The position numbers and the translations under genes are program-made. Below, one piece after another: positions 10,474-22,168 of a stretch of 64,000 nucleotides of DNA; positions within the stretch are counted from its first letter, which is position 1, and each line of letters begins with the position of its first letter. The notes beneath the pieces are model-generated. The model was not told the DNA's origin and searched no databases. It saw only the letters and a program-made list of their open reading frames with translations. This DNA is from Haematococcus lacustris (taxonomy: Eukaryota > Chlorophyta > Chlorophyceae > Chlamydomonadales > Haematococcaceae): contig JASKMD010000026.1 of NCBI GenBank assembly GCA_030144725.1, forward strand, positions 5,621,140 through 5,685,139, read 5' to 3'.

Positions 10474-12030
10474 CCGGCGGCCGCACCGGAGGCCGAGGCC
10501 GTGCCCGTGGACGTGGAGACTATTCCCGTGAGCACCACCACAACGACCCGAACAACAACCGTGGAGGCCGAGGTGGCCGCGGTGGCCGCGGCGAGGGACG
10601 GGGCGGTCATGATAACCGCACCTGACAATCCGGGTCAGACATCTGACCGACAAGGTGAGAGCTCCCGTGCATGCAAATCTTGTCAACTTGATTGCTGCCA
10701 AAGTGGGTAAACCCTTTGATCTGTTGCATGATGCTCAGACGGATGCTCAAACAATCACCTCACAAGCACAGTTCATGTCTTGTCTTGTGCCTGGCAAGCA
10801 CTTATGGATAGACTGTGCAACTGAACACCTCACTGAGTGCTTGCAACACTATAAACATAGCAAAGAGGTGTTGCCGACCACTACATCTGCTTGTGTGCTG
10901 CTACCCAGGATCAAGCGTGGCCATACCTGGCGAGAGTGGAAGCAGCTTACTGAAGGCTGGCACTTGATACACACTTTTCCTAAGGGCAGCTTATTGCGGA
11001 CCAACGGTGAAACTCCGTCCTGCGCTGTGCAAGTGTTTAGTGATGCGCCTGTCAGTGTTTCCATGTTGTGTGTGACAACAGTGAACAAAACTGCAAGTGC
11101 CCCACTGATGACATTTGGTGCCACTGTCAAGTGTAATCCTGTGACTGTGCTCATGGATTCGGGCGCGACCCATTGCTTTATAAGCAAGGATGTTGTTGCC
11201 AGGCTACAGCTGAGAACCATTGGTTGTTCTCGCCCCGTCATACTAGCCAATGGCAGTCAGGGTGAGACCCAAGGACGGTGCAACATCAAGGTCAAAATGC
11301 ATGGCCTTGTTAAAGCCTGTTCATGTTTTGTAATCGACATGGCTTCTCAACAAGATATCATACTTGGTCAAGATTTCATGCTTGCCAACAAAGTGGTGTT
11401 GGACTACAAGGAACAAGTTTGAGCAATTGAAGGGCCGTACAATCGGCGTTGCAAACTAATTCCCAAACCACTGGCAGACCAAGCTAACTCCCTTGGCATC
11501 TCTTGCATAAGCATGAGTAAAGCCAAACGCGATGTAAGCAAGGGACAACACGCGGTCATGGTCTATGTGACTTCAGCCATCGTCGATACAATTGACGAGC
11601 GCTTAAACGACCTAAAGGTCAGCGCGCCTGTAAAAAGGTTGATCAACGAATATCACACAATATTCTCAGAGGAGTTGCGGGGACTCCCACCAACGCGCAA
11701 GGTCGCGCATACCATTCCCCTTGAGCCAGGAGCGAAGCCGCCATTCCGACCCATGTATCGGATGTCTCCAGCGGAACTGCAAGAGGTCGAAAGACAAATC
11801 AAAGAGCTCTTGGCCCTGTTCGCACTCGATTCGTTTTTCGTTTTTCGTTTTTCTCGCTTAACCGACGCACTTTATCGCGTTTAGGGCCACTGGCCGCGTC
11901 CCTGCTCGTTGTGACCCTGCACGGTTAGATTACGCATTCACAGCAGTCAGGGGCGCTGCTCAGCAGCCCCAAAGGAGACGGCGAGGGGCGGTCGGTTTCG
12001 TCGGTTCTTGCACTTTAACGAAAGTACCCG

Positions 12031-12104
12031 CCCGTCATTCTACATCATTCTAGCCTCCTTTCCGCCGCGTTTGAACCGAGGTTAGAATGATGTAGAATGA
12101 CGGG
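12031..12104. repeat. Near-perfect hairpin
   Basis: Arms 12031-12057 and 12078-12104 (27 nt each) are complementary except for one position that would be a G-U wobble in RNA, with a 20-nt loop. It lies inside the TIR element, 220 bp from its left end. Confidence 0.85.
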
Positions 12105-12597
12105 CCGTTGGGTCAGGTGAAGGAATCTTTTAAGCAGGGTAGCCGTACAGGAGAGTCCGCTGCGACAAATGCAGCAGCCCAACCTGCCACAGTTGCAGGC
12201 CCAGCTGCGTCTCCTCTTACAGGCGCGAGCTCAGACGCAAACGTCGCCGATGCTGGCACGGCAGGGCCAGCCTATGCAAGCCTTTCAGCCCCAGGCGCAG
12301 CAAGCCGTGCCAACGCAGCTGCAGCCCGCCCAGTTGTTTCCGATGTTGCAGGCCCCTCAGAATCGGACGCAGGCGTCGCCAACGTTGGCACTGCAGGCCG
12401 TCGATGTCATTTGCCATGAGCACTGTGCTGTAGAATGGCAAGGACCGGGGCCTGACAGTCCAACGCCTTCTGCGTTGGGCGATGAGGTGATGCGGCGAAT
12501 GTAAGGACAAGCAGGTGAAGACAACATGTTGGACATGACATGTGGCTGCAGCATCCTACCGCATTGGTGGGCGCCTTTGCATACACTCGTGCAAATT

Positions 12598-12860
12598 AAG
12601 GCCTGGCTGGCTTGAAAAACCTGAGAGTTGAGGTCTGATACTTGGTATGTGGGTTGCTGTGACCTAGGGGATGACAAGACTCTTTTGGGCCAAAGTGTAA
12701 TTCTCACTCGGTGTCGAGTTGTTGGGCCAGGTGTGGGGCTGAGACCCTGATTTTGGCTAAGGGAGTTGGCACCGTGTGACCAAAGTGACTTTTCATGAAA
12801 TGTGAGTATGAGAGGTTGTAAAGGGTGGTTACAGCTGCCCAACCTAGTAGATGGCATGCA
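12598..12860 (+). repeat. Diverged direct repeat, copy 1
   Basis: About 250 bp (gagttgaggtctga ... cttttgggccaaagtg ... acctagtag) repeated at 14484-14755 with moderate divergence. The two copies bracket the main minisatellite block. Confidence 0.7.
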
Positions 12861-12935
12861 AAAAGTCCCAACAAGGAATGAGCTATGGCCCGTGTCCTAG
12901 GACCCTGTACAGGTTCCTAGCGTCATCATGGTCGT

Positions 12936-12955
12936 AGGACCCTGTACAGGGTCCT
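12936..12955. repeat. 20-bp perfect palindrome
   Basis: aggaccctgtacagggtcct equals its own reverse complement and recurs exactly at 13085-13104. Its half-site, acagggtcct, is the core of the minisatellites that follow. Confidence 0.85.
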
Positions 12956-13104
12956 GTGTACCCTATGAGTGTTGATATTATAATCATTCTTTGCATCCCT
13001 ATGTGATAGAACCCTGTTAGGATTCCTACATACCCGGTTGTTGGTCATGTTGACTCCGTTTGGATGCTTTTGACCATGTGTGCCAGGACCCTGTACAGGG
13101 TCCT

Positions 13105-13860
13105 ACGATGAGTGTCTTTCTACACAGGGTCCTGGTACCACACCACAGGGTTCTGGCTCACAGGGTCCTGGCACCACACCACAGGGTCCTGGCCCACAGG
13201 GTCCTGGTACCACACCACAGGGTCCTGGCACCACACCACAGGGTCCTGGCACCTCACCACAGGGTCCTGGCCCACAGGGTCCTGGCACCTCACCACAGGG
13301 TCCTGGCACCACAGGGTCCTGGCACCTCACCACAGGGTCCTGGCCCACAGGGTCCTGGCACCACACCACAGGGTCCTGGCACCACAGGGTCCTGGCACCA
13401 CAGGGTCCTGGCACCTCACCACAGGGTCCTGGCACCTCACCACAGGGTCCTGGCCCACAGGGTCCTGGCACCTCACCACAGGGTCCTGGTACCACAGGGT
13501 CCTGGCACCACACCACAGGGTCCTGGCACACAGGGTCCTGGCACCACACCACAGGGTCCTGGCACCACACCACAGGGTCCTGGCACCTCACCACAGGGTC
13601 CTGGCCTACAGGGTTCTGGCACCACACCACAGGGTCCTGGCCCCATACCACCAGGTCTTGGCCTACAGGGTTCTGGCACCACACCACAGGGTCCTGGCCT
13701 ACAGGGTCCTAGCACCACACCACAGGGTCCAGACACCACAGGGTCCTGGCACCACACCACAGGGTCCTGGCACACAGGGTCCTGGCACCACACCACAGGG
13801 TCCGGGCACCACATCACAAGGTCCTGGCACCACAGGGTCCTGGCCTACTGTGTCCTGCTG
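13105..13860 (+). repeat. Minisatellite built on cagggtcctgg
   Basis: Dozens of copies of acagggtcctggcaccacac-type units, alternating with shorter cacagggtcctggcc units. All frames are open, which produces spurious Pro/Gln/Gly-rich reading frames on both strands. Confidence 0.92.
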
Positions 13861-13879
13861 CACACCCACATGGTTCTGG

Positions 13880-14385
13880 CACACAGGGTCCTGCGACGTT
13901 AGTCTACAGGGTCCTGCCGCACGCCTACAGGGTCCTGCGACGATTGGCTACAGGGTCCTGCCGCACGCCTGCAGGGTCCTGCGACGTTTGGCTACAGGGT
14001 TCTGCCGCACGCCTACAGGGTCCTGCGACGTTTGGCTACAGGGTTCTGCCGCACGCCTACAGGGTCCTGCGACGTTTGGCTATAGGGTTCTGCCGCACGC
14101 CTACAGGGTCCTGCGACGTTTGGCTACAGGGTTCTGCCGCACGCCTACAGGGTCCTGCGACGTTTGGCTACAGGGTTCTGCCGCACGCCTACAGGGTCCT
14201 GCGACGTTTGGCTACAGGGTTCTGCCGCACGCCTACAGAGTCCTGCGACGTTTGGCTACAGGGTTCTGCCGCACGCCTACAGGGTCCTGCGACGTTTGGC
14301 TACAGGGTTCTGCCGCACACCCACAGGGTCCTGCGACGTTTGGCTACAGGGTTCTGCCGCACACCCACAGGGTTCTGGCACACAG
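13880..14385 (+). repeat. 44-bp minisatellite
   Basis: Higher-order unit alternating ctacagggtcctgcgacg and ctacagggttctgccgcacg. It is homologous to the array at 17350-17895 in the opposite orientation. Confidence 0.9.
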
Positions 14386-14483
14386 GGTCCTGGCACCACT
14401 CCCACAGGGTCCTGGCACCACATCACAGGGTCCTGGCACCACACCACAGGGTTCTGGCACCTCACCACAGGGTCCTGGCCCAC

Positions 14484-14755
14484 AGGGGCTGGCTGGCTCG
14501 GCAAACTTGCGAGTTGAGGTCTGAGACTTGGCATGTAGGCTGCTGTGACCTAGTGGAGGAGAAGACTCTCTTGGGCCAAAGTGAAGTTCTTGGTCATTGC
14601 GGAGCTGCTGGACCATCAGCCTGGCCCTCACCCCGAATTTGGCTTAAGGGAGATGGTGCTTACTGACTGAAGTGACTTTTTAAAATTTCTGAGTATGAGG
14701 AGTTGTCAGGCATCAGAATAGAAGCACAACCTAGTAGGTAGCATGTGCAAAGTCA
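14484..14755 (+). repeat. Diverged direct repeat, copy 2
   Basis: Second copy of the segment at 12598-12860, directly after the minisatellite block. Confidence 0.7.
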
Positions 14756-14765
14756 AGTTGCTAAC

Positions 14766-15368
14766 CTAGTGCAGGGTTTCGATTAAAGCATGGACTTTTT
14801 CTAAGTCAACCCTGACCTCGTGCAGGGTTTCGCCGACCTCGTGCAGGGTTTCGTTCCTTGTGTTGATTTCTCCTAAGTGATTCAAAGACGCTATGCAGGG
14901 TTTCGCCAACCCCGCTTTCTGCATGTGTTTTGCATGCAAGAGCGCGAAAACTGACGGGCTTGGTATTGGGATCTGCGCTAGCTGCCACCAAGCATGCCGT
15001 TGGTGTGCCATGAGGTCGCGAGGCGCCATGAGAGGAAACCATGTCGAACTCGCAAAGCCCGCAGTAATGCAGCAACACGCAACACGCGACACGTCCATCC
15101 CAAACTCAGCAGCAGCGACATCAACAGCGCCCAAATGCGCAGCCTCACAGCCGGCCATGAAATGCGGGCCAGCTAGCCTTCGCAGCCACCAGTCATCAGC
15201 CAAGAGGCCAGCATGCAGCTCGGTCTCGCAGCCATTAGCGCTCAGCGAAAGGAATAGGGTATTTGTGATCAAGCACAGAGTTGAGGGCGAACGGCACAAA
15301 GGTAGCTTGCAAAGGTGCGATGCATAGATGCGATTCTGAGGTGCGACCGCGAGGTTGGAGCGTGGCAT
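14766..15368 (-). other. Open frame of unknown function inside the TIR element
   Basis: A 200-codon minus-strand frame. Its middle (DWWLRRLAGPHF, AAEFGMDVSRVACC) is non-repetitive and looks protein-like, with many Trp and Cys. Its end is a small tandem repeat (gtgcagggtttcg, 14771-14903). I do not recognise a family. It could be a scrap of a transposon protein or of a captured gene. Confidence 0.3.
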
Positions 15369-16140
15369 GTGTCATGTGCCATGTGTTGCTTGAGCAGGTT
15401 CGGTGCCAAGGCGCAGTGGCACCTTCCATCAGCCAGAAGCAGCAACCACAACGGCAACAAGTAGCGGCAGCCAGGGCGGCGGACAAGAGCAAAAGCGTAC
15501 CCTCCTCCCTCTTCGCTCTTCCCTCCTCCCTCTTCCCTCCTCCCTCCTCCCTACCACACTGCCCACCACCACCTGCCAGATCCCCCACTCCCCCTCTCCC
15601 TCCCCCTAAGGAATGATCAAGGGACCGCATGGAGCAAGCAGTGAGTGGCTAGCCCCACGCACATAAGTGACCCCTTGTGCCCAGCCTAACCCTCCCCATC
15701 AGTGGCCTCCTCCTCATCAGTGGCCTCCTCCTCATCCTAGCACGCCCCTTGTTTGCTGCAGGTGTGATGGTCAGCTCAGCAGCCAGAGCGGCAGCAAGGA
15801 GCAACAGGCCCCCTCCCCTCCCTCTCCCCTCCCCTCCACTCCACTCTTCTTTCCCATGCCTCTTCTCCCTCCTCCCCCTCACCTCCTCCCCCTCACCTCC
15901 TTCCCTCACATCCCCCTCCTCCTCCTCTCCCTCACCCTTACCCAGGCCAGGAGGAACATGGAGGTAAGGACTGTGTAACTGCCATGCTGAACCCCTTGGC
16001 TCCCCCTTGTGCGCTCATCGTGCGACGATCGCTCCACCCCCTCCTCACCTCCTCCTCATCCTCACCCTCACCCTCACCCTTGGTGACTGTCATCCTCACC
16101 CTCACCCTCACCCTTGGTGGCACCACCTGCCAGACCCACC

Positions 16141-16224
16141 ACTCCCCTCCCCTCCCCTCCCCTCCCCTCCCCTCCCCTCCCCTCCCCTCCCCTCCCCTCC
16201 CCTCCCCTCCCCTCCCCTCCCCTG
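16141..16224. repeat. (CCCCT)n microsatellite
   Basis: About 17 tandem pentamers. Confidence 0.9.
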
Positions 16225-16917
16225 CAGCCATGAGCAGAAAGCAAGAGTAGCAGCCAAGAGCAGCAGGTAGGAGGCGCTTGGAGCGGCAGCCAGGACTTCC
16301 AGTGAGTGCACATGCTTGGGAGGTGTCAGCCTAGCCTGCCCGGTTCTGGTCATGCATGTCCTAATCCATCTGCTTGCTGGCTGATGTTTGATTGCAGTTG
16401 TCGACAGCTGGAGCATGGCAGGTGAAGCATGGCCGGGTTGATTGCAAGCATGGCGGTAGAGCAGCAACCAACAAGGAGCCAGCAAGGACCGTACCCTCCT
16501 CGTACCCCGTACCCTCCCCCGGCGTCGTGACATGGAGCATAACTGTAAGTGGCCAGTCCCTGCACATGAGTGGTCCTCAATGCCAAGCCTAAATGCAAGG
16601 ATGCCTCTTGCTGCCGCAGGTCTGATGGTCACACTGCTGCCCCTTGCCCCCTTCCCCCTTCCCTGCCCAAGCCCACCACCACCACTTCCGAGTCTGCCAC
16701 CTACCTACCCTCCTCCCCTCCTCCCCTCCTCCCCTCTTCTCTCCTCTCCCCCACCCAATGGCACCCAGCAGCCCTTGGCGTAGCAGCATGGAGCGGGCAG
16801 CCTGGAGCGGGCAGCCCGGAGTGGGCAGCATGGAGCGGGCAGCATGGAGCGGGCAGCCTGGAGCGGGCAGCCTAGAGCGGGCAACCAGGAGTGGGCAACC
16901 TGGAGCCAAGCCTAACC

Positions 16918-17075
16918 CAGCCTACGCCAGCCTAGCCTAGCCTAGCCTACCCCAGGCTAGCCTTGCCTAGGCTAGCCTACCCTAGCCTACCCCAGGCTAG
17001 CCTTGCCTAGGCTAGCCTACCCTAGCCTACCCTAGCCTAGCCTACCCCAGGCTAGCCCAGCCTAGCCTAGCCCAG
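16918..17075. repeat. (CCTAGCCTA)-type minisatellite
   Basis: Irregular tandem cctagcctac/ccaggctag units, partly self-complementary. Confidence 0.85.
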
Positions 17076-17349
17076 CCTGATTTGGTGCCATGGGGCATAG
17101 GCAGCAAGGCAAAGTGCCTAGCAGTCCCGTGATAAGGTGTTAGCCCATAGCAATGAGGTGCAGCCAGTCCTGGTGGTTGTGCACATGACATATGTGGTGA
17201 GCAATGCATGAGTCGTTGTGTTGTTGTTGTAGTGATGTTGTGTGGTGTTGTTGTGTGGTGTTGTCACCTTCCATCAATGCATGTGCTTAGCACCAGCAAT
17301 ACATGCCGTTTGTTGTGGTGTTGCAAGGTGTTCGGGCGTCGTTGCATAC

Positions 17350-17895
17350 GTTGTGGCAGGACCCTGTAGGTGTGTGGCAGGACCCTGTGAACGTGTGTCG
17401 TAGGAACCTGTAGCTGTGCGGCAGGACCCTGTGAGAATGTGTCGTAGGACCCTGTAGCCGTGCGGCAGAACCCTGTGAGAATGTGTCGCAGAACCCTGTA
17501 GCCGTGCGGCAGGACCCTGTGAGAAAGTGTCGCAGGACCCTGTAGCCGTGCGGCAAAACCCTGTGAGAACGTGTCGCAAAACCCTGTAGCCGTGCGGCAG
17601 AACCCTGTGAGAAAATGTCGCAGGACCCTGTAGCCGTGCGGCAAAACCCTGTGAGAAAGTGTCGCAAAACCCTGTAGCCGTGCGGCAGAACCCTGTGAGA
17701 AAGTGTCGCAGGACCCTGTAGCCGTGCGGCAAAACCCTGTGAGAACGTGTCGCAAAACCCTGTAGCCGTGCGGCAGGACCCTGTGAGAACGTGTCGCAAA
17801 ACCCTGTAGCCGTGCGGCAGAACCCTGTAGACAAATGTCGCAGGACCCTGTAGCCGTGCGACAGAACCCTGTGGCCTAGGACCTTGTAACGGGTC
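17350..17895 (-). repeat. 44-bp minisatellite, inverted relative to 13880-14385
   Basis: Unit caggaccctgtagccgtgcg / gcagaaccctgtgagaa...gtc. Read on the minus strand it matches the 13880-14385 unit, so the TIR element holds the two arrays in opposite orientation. Confidence 0.9.
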
Positions 17896-20800
17896 AGTAG
17901 GACCCGGTACAGGGTTAGGTAACTTTTCAAATAGTTATAACATCGCAGCAACTTTGAGTTTTTCAACGATTACAACGGCGATGAGTCGGCCTTTCCTGGG
18001 GCTATCTGCAGTACGCCTCCCGGGAAGAAATGACGTAGGCGACTTCCGGCCTTAATCGGCGCGAGTGTAAGCACAGCCATGACCATGAGGTCTTCGTGTT
18101 CGCGACGTCGTCGGTCATCATCAGCAATTTCATCTTCGCGCAGACGCTCCCAATCCTCATCCTCATCCTCTAGCTGTTGGGCTACTGCGTCCCAATTCAG
18201 GTTACTCCTTAAACTAGTAGCCGCCCATCAGCGATGCCAGCGCCCAAAAAAAAGGCAGTCAACCGTCAACGACATCGAATATCGAAAAACGAATCGAGTG
18301 CGAACAGGGCCCTTAGCTCATGATCTTATCGAACCTAGCTCCTCACCTTTTGGTGCACCTGTTTTGTTTGTGACCAAAGCAGATGGCTCTCTACGCATGT
18401 GCATTGACTACCGGGCATTGAACAAGGTCACTGTGAAAAAAAAATACCCTTTGCCACGGATAGATCAACTGCTCGACCGTCTGCATGGTGCTACAGTGTT
18501 TAGCAGCCTTGACCTGCAGTCTGGCTATCATCAAATCCGCATCCAACCAGAGGATGTACCCAAATCGGCTTTCCGCACACCTTATGGACATTACCAGTTC
18601 AAAGTGCTAAGCTTCGGCCTCACCAATGCTCCCGCCACGTTCCAGGCGGTCATGAATGATATATTCCGGGATTACCTCAATGACTTTGTCGTGGTATATC
18701 TCGACGATATCCTTGTGTTCAGCAAAAACAAAGCTGAGCACTTGAAGCATTTGGAAATTGTGTTCCGCATCCTTAAGGAGCATGAACTATACGCCAAGCT
18801 GAAAAAGTGCGAGTTTGAGAAGTCTGAGCTTAAGTTCCTCGGACATCTAGTCGGTGTCAATGGCATTCGTCCTGACCCAGCTAAGATACAGAGCATTAAA
18901 GATTGGCCACCAATGATGATTTTAGGATGTTCATCCAAGGTTTTGCCAAGCTGGTGGAACCGCTAACAAACCTTACCAAAAAGGATGTAACGTGGTGCTG
19001 GGATGACAAATGTGAGGAGGCTTTTCAAGGCGTCAAGCACGCTCTATCAAATGCTCCCGTGTTATCATTGCCAGATTTCAACAAGGAATTCCAGGTGCTC
19101 TGCGATGCATCTGTGACTGGCATAGGCGCGGTGTTAATGCAAGACAAACACCCTATCGCCTACGGAAGCAGGCGCTTGTTGCCGGCTGAAGTAAACTACA
19201 CAACGGGTGAGCAGGAGCTCTTGGCAGTCGTCCATGCTCTAAAGACATGGCGATGCTTTTTGGAGGGGGTGAAGTTCAGAGTCATAACAGACCACAACCC
19301 ATTGGTATACCTTCAAACACAGCCTAACCTCTCAAGACGGCAGACCAGATGGTCAGAATTTCTACAGAGATTCAAACAACTCTCATGGGAGTATAAACCC
19401 GGCAAGATCAATGTGGCCGATCCATTGTCTCGCTATCCACCCGTACGAGTGACGGCGCTTCTAATGGCCGTGACACGTAGCGGCACAGGTAATGCGAAAC
19501 CGACGCAACAACCTATTCCCGCAGAGGTGGTTAAGAAGCCAAAACCCAAGAGGCCTGCAAAGAAGAAGGCTACTTTTGAGGTGACTCACACAGAACTAAG
19601 GAATTCCCAAACCCCGGATGACACATACAATGTGCTCCTAACCATTCAAGAAGGGTACAAACAAGACCCATGGTTTGAGGACGATCACAATACGCAGAAC
19701 CTGCGGCTTAGTGATTCAGGCATATGGTACCGCGACAAACAAGTGGTCGTGCCTGACGTCCCAGGGTTAAGAAAGGGTATCCTCTATGAGCTCCATAATG
19801 CAACCACAAGCGGGCATGGAGGTCTAGAGAAAACATTCCAGGCAGTGGCCTCACACTTCTGGTGGCCAGGGATGCATGCTTTCGTGACAGCATATGTGCG
19901 CGGGTGCCAAGTGTGTCAACGAAACAAGTCAAGCACAAAGAAACCAGCTGGCTTGCTGCAACCCCTTCCAGTGCCTGAATACCCATGGGATAGTGTGAGT
20001 ATGGACTTTGTGGTCAAGCTACCCAAGTCCGAGGCTGGCAATGACTCAATCCTCGTGGTCGTCGATAGGTTGACCAAGATGGTACACCTAATGGCCATGA
20101 CCGAAAAGAGTGGAGGAATACAAGTAGCAAAGCTCTTCTTTGACAATGTCTTCAAACTGCATGGCATGCCTAGGACCATCATCTCTGATAGAGATACAAG
20201 GTTCCAAGGGGAGTTCTTCAAAGGACTCATGAAGATCATGCAGTCGAAGCAGTGCATGTCAACTGCTTTCCATCCGCAGACCGATGGTCAAACGGAAAGG
20301 GTCAACAAAGTAATGGAAGACATGCTGAGACATTATGTGGGGGCAGAGTTCAATGATTGGGATCAGTTCCTGGCACCCATCGAGTTTGCCATCAACAACT
20401 CTTTCCACACATCAATACGGACAACGCCATTCCGGTTGAACAGTGGCTTCGACCCCCGTCTCCCTCTCACTCTGGATTTAGAGTCCACGGCAAATGAAAG
20501 TGCAAGAGACTTTACAAAGGTCATCTACTCAAACTTGGAAAAAGCCAAACAGGCTATCCATGCTGCCCGGCACAGGCAGAAGGCGTACTATGACATGAAC
20601 CATACGGACGCAAAGTTCCAAGTGGGTGATCAGGTGCTTCTTAGTACCAAACACCTCAGGTTCAAGAACCCGGGATCTCCTAAGCTGCTACCCTTGTACA
20701 TTGGCCCGATGCCTATCACGGCAAAGATCAATGAAGTAGCCTACAGGGTCAAGCTTCCCGATGGGTTCAAGATACATGATGTATTCCATGTGTCTAAGCT

Positions 20801-21256
20801 CAAGCTCCACAGAGATGGGCCGGGGATGATCCTACCCCCTCCTCCCCTTGACTTGGGCGACGGTCAGTGGTTCCTGGTCGAGCGCATCCTGAAACATAGG
20901 ACCGTCAAGGGTCGAGTTGAATATTTGGTCAGGTGGGCTGGCTATGGCCCCGAGCACGACTTATGGGAACCTGCCAAGAACATATCCAAGGATCTCATCA
21001 AAGAATACAAAGGTACTTTGATCCCGACCCCCGAGATCATCTAGTCCCTCTACTCATCAGGCCAGATGAAGTAGCTGCCGGCACCTCATGGGTGTCGAAG
21101 CATCTGTGTTTGCTCCATGGTGAACATGAGCTTCACATTTGACAAGTGCATGACAAGCTGCGTGGTTGTTGCAAAGCCCCAGTGTTAATTGTCATAGAGC
21201 ACAGTGCAGTGACATAAGGACAGGAGTGCAAGCAGGACTATGTGGTCGTCTGTATG

Positions 21257-22147
21257 TGCATCAGCGATGACTCCTGGACCAGCACCTCCCACCTCGTGGG
21301 ACCGGTGGCTGCGGCCGCTGTCAAGTGGCGCACAGTGGCGACGGAAGCAAGTTCGCGGCAAGCCCGACGTGCAGCGGGACGTTAACCAGCTAGGCCAGCG
21401 CATTCAGCGTTTGGATCGCTTGGTGCAGCCTACACTGCAGGAAACGACCCATATGCCCTGTACCGGCGGCAGCGGAGACAAGCTGTGACGGTGAGGGAGA
21501 CGCACTGCGTGTGCTCATGGAGGCCCCAAGCGGCGGCACTGAAGTTAACCTGACGAGGCTATAAGGAGTGCTATGTAATAGACTTGTTGAGGCCGGGGTT
21601 TGCAGTCTGATGAGCAGGCGATTACAACGGCTTGGCATGCGATGGCACAGCAGTGGTGGCAGATACCAGCCCGGATGCTGCGGCAATGGGTTTGGAAGCT
21701 GTGGCGGCGGCAGCAGGCTGGAGCAGAGGCAGGCAGAGACTGAACCAACTTGGGCTGCAACGGGCCCCCTGGCGGGCCCCCTGGGCGTCCCACCCACTGT
21801 AGGCCTGCATTGCTGCACGTTTGCCGCCATGACAACGAAGTGGCTGGCTGTGGACGGAGGCAACTCTGGAGTTCAGGTGGCCTAGTAGGCGTCAAACCCT
21901 CTTCACACTCGGGGTTCCCAGGTGGGTTAGTGCGGTACTCTGCCACACTATCCTCTTGACTACAGACCCGGTCATATCCCATCTTTAAGCCATCATATTC
22001 AGTCATATGACCAATTCCTCCGCAAGTCATATGATCGGACGCGCCCTATGGCCTACACAACCGCACTAGCTAGGGCTGCTTTCTATCTTGTTTTCATAAC
22101 CCTTTAAAATAACAGGTATCATCAACCTGACCCTGATCTGCGCCTCG
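21257..22147 (+). repeat. Right LTR of gypsy element 1
   Basis: Partner of 9584-10473. Starts TGCATCAGCG, ends CTCG, and is followed by the GTGCG duplication. A downstream promoter in this LTR would read straight into the CASP gene. Confidence 0.86.
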
Positions 22148-22168
22148 GTGCGCTGCGGTGGCAAAGCT

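Larger units (their letters stand above)
11812..18311. mobile_element. 6.5-kb TIR element nested in the reverse transcriptase
   Basis: Perfect 29-bp terminal inverted repeats starting GGCCCTGTTCGCACTCGATT (11812-11840 and 18283-18311) flanked by a 3-bp duplication CTT (11809-11811, 18312-18314). A precise excision would rejoin GAG CTC TTA GCT CAT, giving the expected RT residues ELLAH. A 3-bp duplication with G/C-rich ends suits PIF/Harbinger-like elements, although their usual target is TWA; the class is inferred. No complete transposase is seen. Near the right end the minus strand encodes an acidic stretch followed by [18 protein letters not shown] (18185-18070), which resembles the N-terminal region of a Harbinger-like protein. 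The interior is mostly minisatellite and low-complexity DNA, so the copy is probably non-autonomous. Confidence 0.8.
10474..21044 (+). pseudogene. gag remnant and pol of gypsy element 1 (interrupted)
   Basis: Begins with an Arg/Gly-rich gag tail (10474-10624, ends TGA). Then come the aspartic protease (LMDSGATHCF, near 11150), an in-frame TGA at 11420-11422, and the RT N-terminus to 11811 (KELL). The nested element intervenes; RT resumes at 18315 ([16 protein letters not shown]) and carries YLDD at 18697-18708. Near 18910 a small deletion shifts frame (KDWPP ... [12 protein letters not shown]). The frame 18903-21044 then holds RNase H (CDASVTGIGAVL), the integrase zinc finger and DDE core (MDFVVKLP, ISDRDTRF, TDGQTERVN), and a C-terminal chromodomain (EYLVRWAGYGPEHDLWEP). 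Removing the nested element and one CTT copy restores the RT reading frame exactly. Confidence 0.87.
9579..22152 (+). mobile_element. Ty3/gypsy chromovirus 1, defective, with nested insertion
   Basis: LTR retrotransposon bounded by 5-bp target duplications GTGCG (9579-9583 and 22148-22152). Its LTRs are at 9584-10473 and 21257-22147. They start TGC(A)TCAGCG and end CTCA and CTCG; over about 890 bp I saw only a handful of differences, so insertion was recent. The interior carries protease, reverse transcriptase, RNase H, integrase and a chromodomain, but only the Arg/Gly-rich C-terminal scrap of gag and no primer-binding site after the left LTR. A 6.5-kb element (11812-18311) splits the RT. 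The right end lies 16 bp upstream of the CASP start codon. Confidence 0.88.

Noticed and set aside
13880..14385. Regular repeat array considered as CRISPR-like
   Set aside because: Units are contiguous with no unique spacers, in a eukaryotic intron-rich context.
13060..14666. Long open frames (up to 470 codons) rich in Pro, Gln and Gly, collagen-like
   Set aside because: They are the translation of a minisatellite whose unit lacks stops; all three plus frames and the minus strand are open, so there is no coding signal.
15440..17075. Several 80-170 codon frames rich in Pro, Ser and Gly
   Set aside because: Low-complexity C/T and CCTAG repeats inside the TIR element; no motif, both strands open.
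17264..17966. Overlapping minus-strand frames of 160-230 codons (repeats of FSQG..ARLQG)
   Set aside because: Same cause: a 44-bp tandem array open in several frames.
18079..18290. Ser/Arg-rich start of the frame leading into the reverse transcriptase
   Set aside because: It is the end of the nested TIR element read through by chance; the true RT coding resumes at 18315.
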